64,000 nt of DNA, from assembly GCF_030068605.1 (NCBI RefSeq), contig NZ_JASJOU010000002.1, forward strand, positions 793,765 through 857,764. Reading direction: 5' to 3'. Shown here piece after piece: positions 45,697 to 55,871 of the stretch (the stretch's first letter is position 1; every line of letters starts with the position of its first letter). The translations under genes and the position numbers were made by a program. The DNA is from Xanthocytophaga agilis (lineage in GTDB: Bacteria > Bacteroidota > Bacteroidia > Cytophagales > 172606-1). A model generated the notes under the pieces. It ran no database searches and was not told the origin of the DNA. It saw only the letters and a program-made list of their open reading frames with translations.

Positions 45697-47955
45697 ATGT
45701 ATATGAAGAAGATTTATCTGTTTTGCCTGCTTTTAGGCCCAATGCTGTCATTTGCACAAAGCAAAAGCATTTATGGTTACACACCACAATCTGCCTCGGC
45801 AGAATTAAAATGGGAGGAACAATTTGACGGCTATCTTAAAGCATCTAATCTGGATAGCTGGATGAAAAGACTGGCAGGCCGTCCACATCATCTGGGGTCT
45901 GCTTACGGAAAAGCAAACGCAGAATTTATGCGTGACCTATTTAAAAGCTGGGGATTTGATGCTGAGATCGAAACTTATCAGGTCTTATTTCCAACGCCCA
46001 AGATTCGGGTACTGGAAATGACGTCTCCGCAAAAATTCAAGGCCAAACTATCTGAACCTGCCTTGAAAGAGGATGCTACTTCCAGTCAAACCAGCGAGCA
46101 GCTACCTGTATACAACTGCTGGTCACCGGATGGTGAAGTAACGGCCGAACTGGTATTTGTGAACTATGGTGTACCAGATGACTATGAACAACTTGAACGA
46201 CTGGGAATAGATGTAAAAGGAAAAATTGTTATTGCCAAATATGGAGGCTCCTGGCGTGGTATCAAACCTAAAGTTGCTCAGGAGCATGGAGCTATCGGAT
46301 GTATCATTTATTCTGATCCAAAAGAAGATGGTTATTTTCAGGGTGATGTATATCCTAAAGGACCATTCCGTAGTGCAGCAGGAGCACAACGGGGTTCTGT
46401 AGAAGATATGCCTATCTATCCGGGAGATCCTCTGACTCCTGGGTATGGCGCTACTCCGGATGCCAAACGAATTGATCGCAACGAAGCAGCCAATCTGCTT
46501 AAGATCCCTGTTCTCCCTATTTCCTATGGGGATGCCCAACCGTTGCTGGCAGCTTTAACAGGTCCTGTAGCCCCTGAAAAATGGAGAGGTGCATTGCCTA
46601 TTACCTATCATATAGGTCCAGGTCCTGCCAAAGTACATCTAAAACTTTCGTTCGACTGGAAACTTGTTCCTTGCTACAATGTGATTGCGAAATTGAAAGG
46701 CAGCGAATTTCCTGATCAATGGGTGATCAGAGGTAATCACCATGATGCGTGGGTGAATGGAGCAGACGACCCAATCAGTGGCATGGTAGCCGTACTTGAA
46801 GAAGCCCGGGCTGTAGGCGAACTGGTAAAGGCTGGCTGGAAGTCCAAAAGAACACTGGTATACTGTGCCTGGGATGGTGAAGAACCCTCACTAATTGGTT
46901 CTACTGAATGGGCAGAGCATCATGCAGCAGAGCTTCAGCAAAAAGCGGTAGCCTATATCAACTCAGATGGCAATGGCAGAGGCTTTCTGTTTGCTGGTGG
47001 ATCACATTCACTGGAAACGCTTGTCAGTGAAATTGCCCGTGATGTTACAGATCCTCAAACAGGAATCAGTATTCTGGAACGCAGCAAATCACTTCAACTT
47101 ACTCACGCAGCTACTACAAAAAACAAAAAAGAGCTGTTAGCCAAAAAGAACTTAACCATAGGCGCACTAGGATCAGGTTCGGACTATACACCTTTTATTC
47201 AACATTTGGGTATTCCGTCACTTAACCTTGGTTTTGGAGGGGAAAGCGAAAGTGGTGACTATCATTCTATCTATGATTCGTATGATATGTACAAACGATT
47301 TAAAGATCCAAAGTTTGACTATGGCATCGCCCTTGTTAAAGCGGGTGGCAGGGCTACACTACGACTTGCCAATGCAGACATTCTTCCTTTTGATTTTAAA
47401 TCCTTCCATAAAACAGTAAATACCTATCTGGGAGAGGTGACTACATTGCTGGAAACATTGCGGGAGTCAACAGATGTTGAGAATCAGTTGATCACAGAGA
47501 AACGCTATGTATATGCTGCTGATCCAACAGAAAAGTACATTCCTCCCACAGCTAAGTCGGTAGTACCTTATCTGAATTTTGCCAGTCTTCAGAATGCAGT
47601 GGCTGGGTTGGAAAAAGCAGCCAGCCAATACAGTGATGTACAAGCTGCTAGTATCAAAGCAGGTACCAACTGGACTCAGCTAAATCCCTCGTTGTATCGC
47701 GCAGAACAGAAATTATTATCAGACAAAGGCTTACCTCGCCGTCCCTGGTATAAACATACAATTTATGCTCCTGGTTTCTATACCGGATATGGTGTAAAGA
47801 CACTTCCAGGTGTACGAGAAGCGATTGAACAACGCAACTGGGAAGAAGCACAGGAACAGATTGAAATTGCAGCTAAATCCATTCAGGCTTATACAGAGGC
47901 TATTAATGCGGTCTCCTCTCAAGTGAATCCTGCTGGTGTAAGTGGTGGTAAGTAA
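45697..47955 (+). CDS. M28B metallopeptidase, PSMA/glutamate carboxypeptidase-like
   Basis: A 752-aa secreted protein with signal peptide KIYLFCLLLGPMLSFAQ. A PA (protease-associated) domain lies about 145-270 (GIDVKGKIVIAKYGGSWRG). The M28 catalytic domain follows with zinc ligands in RGNHHDAWVNGADDP, the Glu in AWDGEEPSLIGSTEW, YINSDGNGRGF and GDYHSIYDSYD. A C-terminal transferrin-receptor-like dimerisation domain ends the protein. The order matches glutamate carboxypeptidase II (PSMA). It probably trims peptides outside the cytoplasm. ATG 45697 gives MYMKKIY; the second Met is equally good. Confidence 0.93.
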   Translation: MYMKKIYLFCLLLGPMLSFAQSKSIYGYTPQSASAELKWEEQFDGYLKASNLDSWMKRLAGRPHHLGSAYGKANAEFMRDLFKSWGFDAEIETYQVLFPTPKIRVLEMTSPQKFKAKLSEPALKEDATSSQTSEQLPVYNCWSPDGEVTAELVFVNYGVPDDYEQLERLGIDVKGKIVIAKYGGSWRGIKPKVAQEHGAIGCIIYSDPKEDGYFQGDVYPKGPFRSAAGAQRGSVEDMPIYPGDPLTPGYGATPDAKRIDRNEAANLLKIPVLPISYGDAQPLLAALTGPVAPEKWRGALPITYHIGPGPAKVHLKLSFDWKLVPCYNVIAKLKGSEFPDQWVIRGNHHDAWVNGADDPISGMVAVLEEARAVGELVKAGWKSKRTLVYCAWDGEEPSLIGSTEWAEHHAAELQQKAVAYINSDGNGRGFLFAGGSHSLETLVSEIARDVTDPQTGISILERSKSLQLTHAATTKNKKELLAKKNLTIGALGSGSDYTPFIQHLGIPSLNLGFGGESESGDYHSIYDSYDMYKRFKDPKFDYGIALVKAGGRATLRLANADILPFDFKSFHKTVNTYLGEVTTLLETLRESTDVENQLITEKRYVYAADPTEKYIPPTAKSVVPYLNFASLQNAVAGLEKAASQYSDVQAASIKAGTNWTQLNPSLYRAEQKLLSDKGLPRRPWYKHTIYAPGFYTGYGVKTLPGVREAIEQRNWEEAQEQIEIAAKSIQAYTEAINAVSSQVNPAGVSGGK

Positions 47956-47964
47956 TAGACATAT

Positions 47965-48318
47965 ATGAGTCATCCCGAAATTTGGATGAAAGGAAAACCC
48001 AAGCCTATGTTTTTGAAAATAGGCTTGGGTTTATTTTTCAGAAAGCTCTCTTCCAGAGTTTTATTATTGTTCCTTACTTCACTCTTCTTGTGGCTCCTTC
48101 ATTTTTTGCTTGCCCAAAAAACAGGGCACCAAATGAGAATTTGGTGAGCCAGATTTGTGCGTGAGCAAAAAAGGGCACTTTCTGCCGAACCTCCAACCCA
48201 CAAAGCCGGGGCTTTCCTCGCGGCAGAAAGATTGCCTGCGCACAGACACAACCATTCGCGTTTAAAGGTATATTCGCTCTCTTTGTAGCTTTTTTCCTTA
48301 AACTTTAGAATGATTTAT
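47965..48318 (+). repeat. Family-1 dispersed repeat, copy B
   Basis: Begins with ATGAGTCATCCCGAA, the same terminal repeat as copy A, and ends with a degraded version at 48304-48318. Bases 48093-48179 are identical to copy C in reverse complement. It contains the CACCAAAT/ATTTGGTG hairpin. A terminator hairpin for the upstream peptidase gene lies just inside its left end. Confidence 0.85.
47995..48037 (+). terminator. Terminator inside repeat copy B, serving the M28B gene
   Basis: A 14-bp stem (47995-48008 with 48019-48032), a 10-nt loop, then ATTTTT. Confidence 0.85.
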
Positions 48319-48359
48319 ATTAAAGCACTATTCAATTAGTACTATAAATATCTCTTTAT

Positions 48360-51320
48360 TTAGTTCTGCCAGACATTTAACTCTTTTTCCAGTAAAGCTT
48401 CATAACGAGTGGCATCAGGATGGTTGGCTTCTTTGAAAGCAGCAGCCACCTGATTAAGGACATACAGATTGGTACGTATAGCCTGCTGATCTTTGCTCTT
48501 TTCCTCCCAATAATAAGCCAGATTCTGTTCTGCGTTATGTGTCAGGCGTTTGGCCAGTTGTTCTGCTTTTTGCTTCTCTCCTACCTGAAGTAAAGGAGCC
48601 ACATACAACGAACAGATCTGGTCATCATGAAAAATCTCATTAGGCATTATTCCCAATGAACGCATCAATACCTCGCGAGCTTTTTTAGGTTGGTTTTCAG
48701 CCATTAGTTGTTGTGCCAATGTCAGGAAAGCTAATCGACTTGCTACCAGTCTTTCTCCGCGACATGTTTCATCATGGTATACATTTGGATCATTTTGTCC
48801 ACGCCACTGAGACTTATTCATCAGGTTATTATAGGCTATCTCTGAATTCATAAAGCCATCTTCTGCCTGAGGCACTTCTACTGGTAACAATCGGCATACT
48901 ACCCCTTCCAGTTGAGTATGTTTCATCAAGTTATACTGGTTAGGTAGTTGTGTAGTAGTAAAGTACACCGGACGCTTCCAGTCATTTTGTGCCAGGATAT
49001 CCAGAAATACCAGATCATCTTTAAAGATATGTTTTTTAGGCAGTTCTATCAACATTTGATCAGATAGCAGACTTGTCAATGCAGTTGGTATCTGACCAGA
49101 TTTTGCAATAGCTTCTTTATCCAATGGCAAATACAGTTTAGGAGTAGGAAGCGTATTAATAGTCTCACCACTATCCAATGTCACTTTCAGTGCTGGGTTG
49201 TCTTCCCGAATCAGCCGTATATACTCTTTCAGATTAATCCCATCTTTCACTGTAGGATTTTCGTAAAATAGGATCTGGTTGTTTACATACGAAACATAGT
49301 TCTTCTTTTCCAGAGAAATAGGCATAGCAGGTGTACGCCCCAGGCTTTGTTTTAGGTAATCAATGTACCAGTCAGTTCCCATAAACTGAGAAATCACTAC
49401 CCGTACATCCGGACGAATACCTTCTACCTCTTGTGCATATAATAATGGATAGGTATCATTGTCACCTGTTGTAAAGAGAATGGCATTGGGAGCGCAGGAT
49501 TCCAACATATTCTTAGCCGAATCAAGTGCCATGTAACGGCCTGTACGATCATGATCATCCCAGTTTTCTTTTACCATCAGAACAGGTACAGCCAGACATA
49601 AACTTCCGATCAACACAGGTCTCAAAACTTCCTGCTTTACAATAGACTTTATCCATTCAGACAAGGCCATTACCCCCAGTCCGATCCAGATAGCAAATGC
49701 ATAAAATGATCCTACATAGATGTAATCCCGTTCACGTGGCTCTACAGGAGGTGGATTCAGGTAAATAATCAGGGCAATGCCTGTCATAAAAAACAGCAGC
49801 CCTGTAAATGCACCAACCTGACGGTTACGTTGTATCACAAAGAATAATCCAATTAGTCCCAAAAACAGCGGTAGACCATAAAAACGGTTATGCGCTTTAT
49901 TTTCAGATAAAACCGGAGGTAAAGTATCTTTGGCATGGAATGTAGTATGCCAGCCAGCTCCCACCTCATCACTATCACGTCCTACAAAATTCCAGAGAAA
50001 ATACCGGACATAGAAATAACCAATCTGCTGCTTGAAGAAATACGAAAACTGATGTGCCAGTGTCGGATTCTCACCTTCACGCAATCCTGTTATATTCCGG
50101 TATAACTGAGGATGGCGACGGCTTTCATCATCACTATACAACCGAGGGAAAAGTGTCATCTTGCGAGGGTCGTATTTGGGGACCAGACGCTGACTATACG
50201 ATTCATATTTGTGCTCACCCTTTATATAAATAGGACTTCCTTTTTCTATCTCTACCACACCCGCTGTAAAGTTAGGTCCATACAACAAAGGACGGGCAGC
50301 CCCATACTGTTCCATATTCATGTAATACATGAAGCCTGAAAGATCTTTGGGGTTATTCAGATTAAACGTAGGATTAAAATTGGCTCTTACTACCAGCATT
50401 ACATACGAAGAGTAGCCAATAAGAATAAATGTAAAACCCAGCAAAACAGTATTCAGCACTACTTTCTGCTTTCTTACAGAATACCAGATACCATATACTA
50501 AAGCACTGACACACAAAATAGTAAACACAATGGCTCCACTATTAAATGGAAGCCCTAAAGTATTTACAAAGAAAATGTCCATTTTCCCTGCTATTCCAGG
50601 CAATTCCGTACGCATTACATTCATCACAAACAATAAGGCTATACCCGAAATAATCAGGGTGAGTATTCCGCCTTTCCAAGTGGGTGTAAATTTCCGGAAA
50701 TAGAAAATTAATGCCAGTGCAGGTAAGGTAACTAAATTGAGCAAATGTGTACCAATAGATAAACCAATCACATACGCAATCAGTAACAACCAACGATTGG
50801 CGGCAGCAGAATCATCAATCAGTTCCCACTTCAGCATAGCCCATACAACAAAAGCTGTAAACAGGGAAGATAAAGCATATACCTCTGACTCTACTGCAGA
50901 AAACCAGAATGAATCGGAGAAAGTGTAGACCAATGAGCCAACCATTCCCGCCATCATCAACCCAATGGTTTGGCCAGTAGTATAGTTTGTCACAGGGGTT
51001 GTGATAAGTTTTCGGCCCAGCAAGGTAATAGTCCAGAATAAAAATAAAATCGTAAAAGCACTGCTTAAAGCAGACAACACATTCATCCAGTAAGCTACCT
51101 GTGAAGAATCAGAAGCCAGCGCATCTGTAAAAAGATGGGCTACCAACAAAAAGAAAGGTGCTCCGGGTGGGTGTCCGATCAACAGTTTATGGGCAGCAGC
51201 GATAAACTCTCCACAGTCCCAGAAAGAAACTGTTGGTTCGACTGTGCGCACATATGTCACCGCAGCTATTGCAAAAACAACCCAGCCTGTCAGGTTATTA
51301 ACTTTTCGGAAAGAGTACAT
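48360..51320 (-). CDS. DUF2723 membrane protein, probable GT-C protein O-mannosyltransferase family
   Basis: A 986-aa protein. Residues 1-560 hold about 12 membrane helices with the DUF2723 signature early on: TVEPTVSFWDCGEFIAAAHKLLIGHPPGAPF, in which the acidic residue after the first helix is the GT-C catalytic type. The C-terminal 400 residues are soluble, with helical TPR-like repeats near the end (AREVLMRSLG and QKAEQLAKRLTHNAEQ). DUF2723 proteins are thought to act as protein O-glycosyltransferases in Bacteroidota periplasm. It stands alone and diverges from a DUF3500 gene. The 304-nt gap upstream contains no gene. Confidence 0.88.
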   Translation of the reverse strand: MYSFRKVNNLTGWVVFAIAAVTYVRTVEPTVSFWDCGEFIAAAHKLLIGHPPGAPFFLLVAHLFTDALASDSSQVAYWMNVLSALSSAFTILFLFWTITLLGRKLITTPVTNYTTGQTIGLMMAGMVGSLVYTFSDSFWFSAVESEVYALSSLFTAFVVWAMLKWELIDDSAAANRWLLLIAYVIGLSIGTHLLNLVTLPALALIFYFRKFTPTWKGGILTLIISGIALLFVMNVMRTELPGIAGKMDIFFVNTLGLPFNSGAIVFTILCVSALVYGIWYSVRKQKVVLNTVLLGFTFILIGYSSYVMLVVRANFNPTFNLNNPKDLSGFMYYMNMEQYGAARPLLYGPNFTAGVVEIEKGSPIYIKGEHKYESYSQRLVPKYDPRKMTLFPRLYSDDESRRHPQLYRNITGLREGENPTLAHQFSYFFKQQIGYFYVRYFLWNFVGRDSDEVGAGWHTTFHAKDTLPPVLSENKAHNRFYGLPLFLGLIGLFFVIQRNRQVGAFTGLLFFMTGIALIIYLNPPPVEPRERDYIYVGSFYAFAIWIGLGVMALSEWIKSIVKQEVLRPVLIGSLCLAVPVLMVKENWDDHDRTGRYMALDSAKNMLESCAPNAILFTTGDNDTYPLLYAQEVEGIRPDVRVVISQFMGTDWYIDYLKQSLGRTPAMPISLEKKNYVSYVNNQILFYENPTVKDGINLKEYIRLIREDNPALKVTLDSGETINTLPTPKLYLPLDKEAIAKSGQIPTALTSLLSDQMLIELPKKHIFKDDLVFLDILAQNDWKRPVYFTTTQLPNQYNLMKHTQLEGVVCRLLPVEVPQAEDGFMNSEIAYNNLMNKSQWRGQNDPNVYHDETCRGERLVASRLAFLTLAQQLMAENQPKKAREVLMRSLGIMPNEIFHDDQICSLYVAPLLQVGEKQKAEQLAKRLTHNAEQNLAYYWEEKSKDQQAIRTNLYVLNQVAAAFKEANHPDATRYEALLEKELNVWQN

Positions 51321-51624
51321 AGGTATATGTGTAGATTTGCTTGAAAGGTTTAAAGTGAAGAAAGGCTATATCAGTTTGTAAGTATAGATTTTTAAACGAA
51401 CGTATTCTACTTTTCGTAATCACTTCATCTTACCTTTTTTACCGCTTATCATAATTTCGCAGAGGTTTACCGCCTGATCACAGAAAAACAGCCCATTCTA
51501 TCCGGATTATCTGTAAATGCTGTATCTTTCTGCTGACAAGCAGGCTATTTGCACCTTACCATACAAATAAGTGATGAAGTATTTTAGATTGGATTATTCT
51601 ATCACTTTCCTATCCTTTACATTC

Positions 51625-52659
51625 ATGTTTTACTTCAGATATGCACTATTTTCAATTCTTATCCTGACAGGGTGTAGCGTTTCTATTGCACAAACAGCCT
51701 CATCCAAAGAGATTGTCACCTCAGCACAGGCGTTTCTGCAATCTTTACAATCAGCACAAGTGGAGAAAACCACCTTTACTTTTCAGGATGAGGAACGATA
51801 CAACTGGAATTTTGTACCTACCAGACGCAATGGCCTTCCTATGAAAGAATTGTCTGCCAAACAAAAAGAGGCAGCTCTCTCTCTTCTCAAAGCAACTCTC
51901 AGTGCACAAGGTTATCAAAAAGCGATTGCCATTATGCAGCTGGAAGTTATTCTGAAAGAACTGGAAAATCGGGGTCCTCAGGATGATTACCGTGATCCTG
52001 GCAAATATTATATCTCCATTTTTGGAACTCCTGATCTGCAAAAAACCTGGGGCTGGCGACTGGAAGGCCATCATCTAGCCCTGAACTTTCTATCAGCCAA
52101 TGGAAAACTAATTTCCTCTACTCCAACTTTTATGGGTTCTAACCCAGGTATTGTGCCCAGTGGTGCTGAAAAAGGCAAACAAATTCTAAAAGAAGAGGTG
52201 CAACTGGCCTTTGACTTATTGCACTCACTCTCCGAGTCACAAAAGAAGCAAGTCATATTCTCCGAAACAGCTTTACCTGAAATTGTAACAGGAAACAGTC
52301 GAAAAGCGATTCTCAATGAAACCAAAGGTATTTTATTCAAAGAACTAACGAAACCTCAGCAACAGCAGCTAATGCAACTGATTGGTATTTATGTTCGTAA
52401 ATACCACATAGGCTTTGCAGATGAACTAATGCAGAAAGTTGAAACTGCCGGATTAGACAATCTTCGCTTTGCCTGGGCAGGTAGTCAGCAATGGGGAGCA
52501 GGACATTATTATCGTATTCAAGGTCCTACCCTTCTTATTGAGTATGACAACACACAGAATAATGGTAATCATATCCATACCTCAGTGCGTGACCTTACGA
52601 ACGATTTTGGAGAAGACTTTTTGAAGGAGCATTACCAGAAAGAGCATACTCCAAAATAA
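51625..52659 (+). CDS. DUF3500 domain protein, secreted
   Basis: A 344-aa protein from ATG 51625 with a lipobox-like signal peptide (ALFSILILTGC); an in-frame ATG at 51571 would add 18 residues. The DUF3500 region covers most of the protein: WNFVPTRRNGLPMKEL, GWRLEGHHLALNF, GSNPGIVPSGAEKG, and a C-terminal block with WAGSQQWGAGHYYRIQGPTLLIEYDN and NHIHTSVRD. DUF3500 function is unknown; proteins are usually secreted and often encoded near carbohydrate genes, though not obviously here. Confidence 0.85.
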   Translation: MFYFRYALFSILILTGCSVSIAQTASSKEIVTSAQAFLQSLQSAQVEKTTFTFQDEERYNWNFVPTRRNGLPMKELSAKQKEAALSLLKATLSAQGYQKAIAIMQLEVILKELENRGPQDDYRDPGKYYISIFGTPDLQKTWGWRLEGHHLALNFLSANGKLISSTPTFMGSNPGIVPSGAEKGKQILKEEVQLAFDLLHSLSESQKKQVIFSETALPEIVTGNSRKAILNETKGILFKELTKPQQQQLMQLIGIYVRKYHIGFADELMQKVETAGLDNLRFAWAGSQQWGAGHYYRIQGPTLLIEYDNTQNNGNHIHTSVRDLTNDFGEDFLKEHYQKEHTPK

Positions 52660-52731
52660 GGCAATTTACAGCCTTCTCTGATACAATATCATTTCTGACT
52701 ATATTTGGCCGTTCACCTATTTTCTATTGAA

Positions 52732-53970
52732 GTGATAGTACAGAAAGGTTTTATTTATCCGGTTATTCTATTTATCACATCTGCTACATTTGTATTCTAT
52801 TATTTCCATCAGCCAATAGCTTCCTATACTAAAGCACCTTTGATGGATGGTAATCAGTATATAAAAATTTATTACTATCTGACAGGGAAGGTCCAAAATT
52901 ATGAAGTTGCCTTCCCTTTTCACTCACGAATAGCAATTCCCTGGCTTGCATCCCTATTGCCTGTAGCCACACCAGTCATAGCTTTTCAGATTGTTAATCT
53001 AATTTTTTCTCTGTCATCTGTTTGTATACTAACATACTATTGGCAAAAAATCACTATCCGCCCTTATCTGATAAGATGGGGTATTTTCTGGCTGTTGTTT
53101 CACTGGACAGGCTTGATTCGTCTGAATGCGTATGACCCCATTACAGTGGATGTACCGCTCTACTTTTTCCAGACTTTACTCTTGTTATTACTTTATAATC
53201 GTAACTGGATACATCTCTGGTGGTTGGCTCCCCTGGCTACCATTCAGAAAGAGTCATTTCCTGCCTTGCTTATTGTTTTGGTAATTTATGGAATATTGTA
53301 CAACAAGTCTACTCATTCCAAAACTTTCCCTACACCAATTATAGCAGGAAGCCTTTTTATCAGCCTGATCCTGAAGTGTGTTATAGAACAATCATTCCCA
53401 CCAAGTACACCTGGAAATCCGGTCATTACAATACTTTATTTCATCAAACAAAGCCTGATTGATCCATTCAGAATTATTCGCTGGCTTACAGGTGTTTGGG
53501 TAGCTTTTGGAGGTATAGTATGGCTGGCGATATGGCAATGGTGGAAAGATGGCAACTGGCATTATATACAGAAATCCGTATGGCAAAGAAAGTATTCACT
53601 TCCCTTGTTCAGAGATTTCCATACAGATCTGCTATTCCTCTTTTCGGTCACCTACCTGGGACTTAGCTTACTAGCAGGTGGAGACTTTACACGTATTGTG
53701 TTCCTGGGCTATCCATTTATTATGACCTATCTGTTCGTTTTGCTTAAGAATACGAACCCAAAACTTTCATTTGTCATCCTGCTACTTTCATTACCACTCA
53801 TGCACCTGCACTTGTTTATTCCAGATCAAGGCTTATACTGGACACAGTTTGTAGAATGGTATCCTGAGTTTGCACCATCATCTACAGTCTGGCTTATGTT
53901 TGGGTATGGTATGCTTATTGGGTTGAGTAGCTGGATTCTACTAAAATTTCAGGTATTTCAACAAAAATAA
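52732..53970 (+). CDS. Polytopic membrane protein, function unknown
   Basis: A 412-aa protein from GTG 52732 with about ten membrane helices. An early loop carries MDGNQYIKIYYYLTG, and NAYDPITVDVPLYFFQ with acidic residues lies between helices. The layout is GT-C-like, but no family motif is clear. It follows the DUF3500 gene by 72 nt and precedes the FAH-family gene by 71 nt. The frame also runs to TTG 52705. Confidence 0.65.
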   Translation: MIVQKGFIYPVILFITSATFVFYYFHQPIASYTKAPLMDGNQYIKIYYYLTGKVQNYEVAFPFHSRIAIPWLASLLPVATPVIAFQIVNLIFSLSSVCILTYYWQKITIRPYLIRWGIFWLLFHWTGLIRLNAYDPITVDVPLYFFQTLLLLLLYNRNWIHLWWLAPLATIQKESFPALLIVLVIYGILYNKSTHSKTFPTPIIAGSLFISLILKCVIEQSFPPSTPGNPVITILYFIKQSLIDPFRIIRWLTGVWVAFGGIVWLAIWQWWKDGNWHYIQKSVWQRKYSLPLFRDFHTDLLFLFSVTYLGLSLLAGGDFTRIVFLGYPFIMTYLFVLLKNTNPKLSFVILLLSLPLMHLHLFIPDQGLYWTQFVEWYPEFAPSSTVWLMFGYGMLIGLSSWILLKFQVFQQK

Positions 53971-54041
53971 TATGTAACATTGCACTTTCAAGTCATGTTG
54001 CGACATCAAGCACTATTGTTTCAATTGTTAAATTCCTATTT

Positions 54042-54896
54042 ATGAAACTTATTCGTTTCGGAGAGATTGGTCAGGAAAAACCTGGCTTATTGCTACCAGA
54101 CGGCACTTCTATTGATGCATCTGGATTCGGTGAAGATTATACTGAACAATTTTTTGCCACAGACGGATTAACCAGACTTAAAGCCTGGGCATCATCCAAT
54201 GCGGCAACAGCCCCAAAGATCCCAACAGGTGTACGCCTGGGTTCAGCGATAGCCCGACCAAGCAAAATTGTATGTGTAGGGTTAAACTACATTGACCATG
54301 CAAAAGAGACAGGAGCAAAAATTCCGGAAGAACCTATTCTGTTTTATAAATCGACCACAGCTCTGTGCGGTCCCAATGATGATCTGATAATTCCTAAAAA
54401 TAGTGTAAAGACTGACTGGGAAGTAGAATTGGGAGTTGTGATTGGGAAAAAGGCCAGCTATGTAGAGGAAGCCAATGCACTTGATTACGTAGCAGGGTAT
54501 GTGCTTCACAATGATTACAGTGAGAGAGAATTTCAGATTGAGCGAGGTGGTCAGTGGATGAAAGGAAAAGGATGTGATACATTTGCTCCACTGGGACCAT
54601 TCCTAGCTACGAAAGAAGAAATCTCAGATGTTCATAACTTACGTTTATGGCTCACAGTCAACGGAAAAACATTTCAGGATGGAAATACCTCCAACCTTAT
54701 TTTCAAAATTCCGTTTTTAGTAAGCTATATTAGTCAGTTTATGACCCTTCTTCCGGGAGATGTTATCTCTACAGGTACTCCTGCCGGAGTTGGATTGGGC
54801 TTTAACCCTCCTATTTATCTGAAACCTGGCGATGTAGTTGAACTAGGTATTGATGGATTGGGATCATCGAAACAAACAGCCAAAGCTTTTGTCTGA
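54042..54896 (+). CDS. Fumarylacetoacetate hydrolase-family enzyme
   Basis: A 284-aa FAH-fold protein. The catalytic domain starts at RPSKIVCVGLNYIDHAKETG; the metal-binding Glu pair is in DWEVELGVVIG and the Asp in LHNDYSEREFQ, with KGCDTFAPLGPFL and DVISTGTPAGVGLG later. The N-terminal IGQEKPGLLLPDG resembles family members acting on 2,4-diketo-3-deoxy sugar acids or as acylpyruvases. The substrate cannot be chosen from this window. A hairpin follows 30 nt after the stop. Confidence 0.92.
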   Translation: MKLIRFGEIGQEKPGLLLPDGTSIDASGFGEDYTEQFFATDGLTRLKAWASSNAATAPKIPTGVRLGSAIARPSKIVCVGLNYIDHAKETGAKIPEEPILFYKSTTALCGPNDDLIIPKNSVKTDWEVELGVVIGKKASYVEEANALDYVAGYVLHNDYSEREFQIERGGQWMKGKGCDTFAPLGPFLATKEEISDVHNLRLWLTVNGKTFQDGNTSNLIFKIPFLVSYISQFMTLLPGDVISTGTPAGVGLGFNPPIYLKPGDVVELGIDGLGSSKQTAKAFV

Positions 54897-54924
54897 TACA
54901 AACTTTTAGTAATATAGAACGCAT

Positions 54925-54976
54925 ACGGTTTTACAGGCGTGAAATAATTTTGTATTATTTTTCGCCTGTTTTCCGT
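54925..54976 (+). terminator. Large interrupted hairpin, likely terminator after the FAH gene
   Basis: Stems ACGG/CCGT, ACAGGCG/CGCCTGT and AAATAAT/ATTATTT nest with short bulges in the gap between two same-strand genes. Confidence 0.5.
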
Positions 54977-55026
54977 TAAATCCATTCCATACAGATAAGA
55001 AGATTATAATTCCTAGTCAAAAACAA

Positions 55027-55034
55027 TATCTTTG
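55027..55034 (+). promoter_or_regulatory. Likely -7 box of the first PASTA gene
   Basis: TATCTTTG fits TAnnTTTG and lies 37 nt before ATG 55072. The upstream -33 box is weak. Confidence 0.4.
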
Positions 55035-55071
55035 TAATCGTAAAATATCCGTATTATCAGATTCACCTTTC

Positions 55072-55854
55072 ATGGCAGAGACAAAATTTATTATCAAAAC
55101 CAACAACAAACGAGATCTTTGGATACAGATAGGAATAGTACTGTTGTTGTCACTGATCATTTTACTGATTTTCTTTTTCATATATCTCCCCTGGACAACC
55201 AATCACGGTGAAAGCATTACAGTTCCTGATCTGAGAGGAATGAAACTGGAAGAACTGGAAGAATTTCTGGACGATAAGGATTTACGGTACGAAGTCCAGG
55301 ACTCTACTTTTGACCTCAATATGCCTCCTTTATCAGTAAAAGAACAATATCCCAAAGCAAATTCCAAAGTAAAGGCAGGACGTAAAATCTATCTGACAGT
55401 AGTGGCTAAGAATCCCCGAATGGTAACCATGCCCAATCTGAAAGATATGTCACTCAAAAGCGCAGAGATGACATTAAAAAATTATAAACTAATCATGGGT
55501 TCTATTACCCTAAAACCTTATCTGGGCTCTGTAGTTCTGGAACAATCCGTAACATCTGGTCAGAAAGTGCCTGAAGGAACCCATATCAATTTAGTAGCAG
55601 GAGATGGCGCTAACAACAAAGAGTTTACAGCACCTGATTTAATTGGTAAAACAGAAGAGGAAGCTAAATTTGAAATTGCAGCGTCAGGTCTGATATTGGG
55701 AAGTGTGCTTCCGGCACCAGGTACCCCTGGTACAATTACAAAACAAAATCCAGCTGCAGGTACAACGATTCGTACAGGAGATATTATAGATATCTGGATT
55801 ACCTCAGATGCACCTCCTACTACTCCGGATCAACAACAGGAACCTAATTTGTAA
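55072..55854 (+). CDS. PASTA-domain membrane protein, copy 1
   Basis: A 260-aa protein with a short cytoplasmic head (TKFIIKTNNKRDLW), one membrane helix (IGIVLLLSLIILLIFFFIYL, about 22-41), and three extracytoplasmic PASTA repeats: VPDLRGMKLEELEEFLDDKD, MPNLKDMSLKSAEMTLKNY and APDLIGKTEEEAKFEIAAS. It ends in a Pro/Gln-rich tail. There is no kinase domain. PASTA domains bind cell wall muropeptides or beta-lactams in Ser/Thr kinases and PBPs; here the protein may act as a stand-alone envelope sensor or scaffold. It is followed by a closely similar paralogue. Confidence 0.9.
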   Translation: MAETKFIIKTNNKRDLWIQIGIVLLLSLIILLIFFFIYLPWTTNHGESITVPDLRGMKLEELEEFLDDKDLRYEVQDSTFDLNMPPLSVKEQYPKANSKVKAGRKIYLTVVAKNPRMVTMPNLKDMSLKSAEMTLKNYKLIMGSITLKPYLGSVVLEQSVTSGQKVPEGTHINLVAGDGANNKEFTAPDLIGKTEEEAKFEIAASGLILGSVLPAPGTPGTITKQNPAAGTTIRTGDIIDIWITSDAPPTTPDQQQEPNL

Positions 55855-55871
55855 CACATACTTCATTACCA

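Noticed and set aside
47965..48147. 60-aa plus-strand frame with a membrane-like segment after the M28B gene
   Set aside because: It lies wholly in repeat copy B and contains a terminator hairpin.
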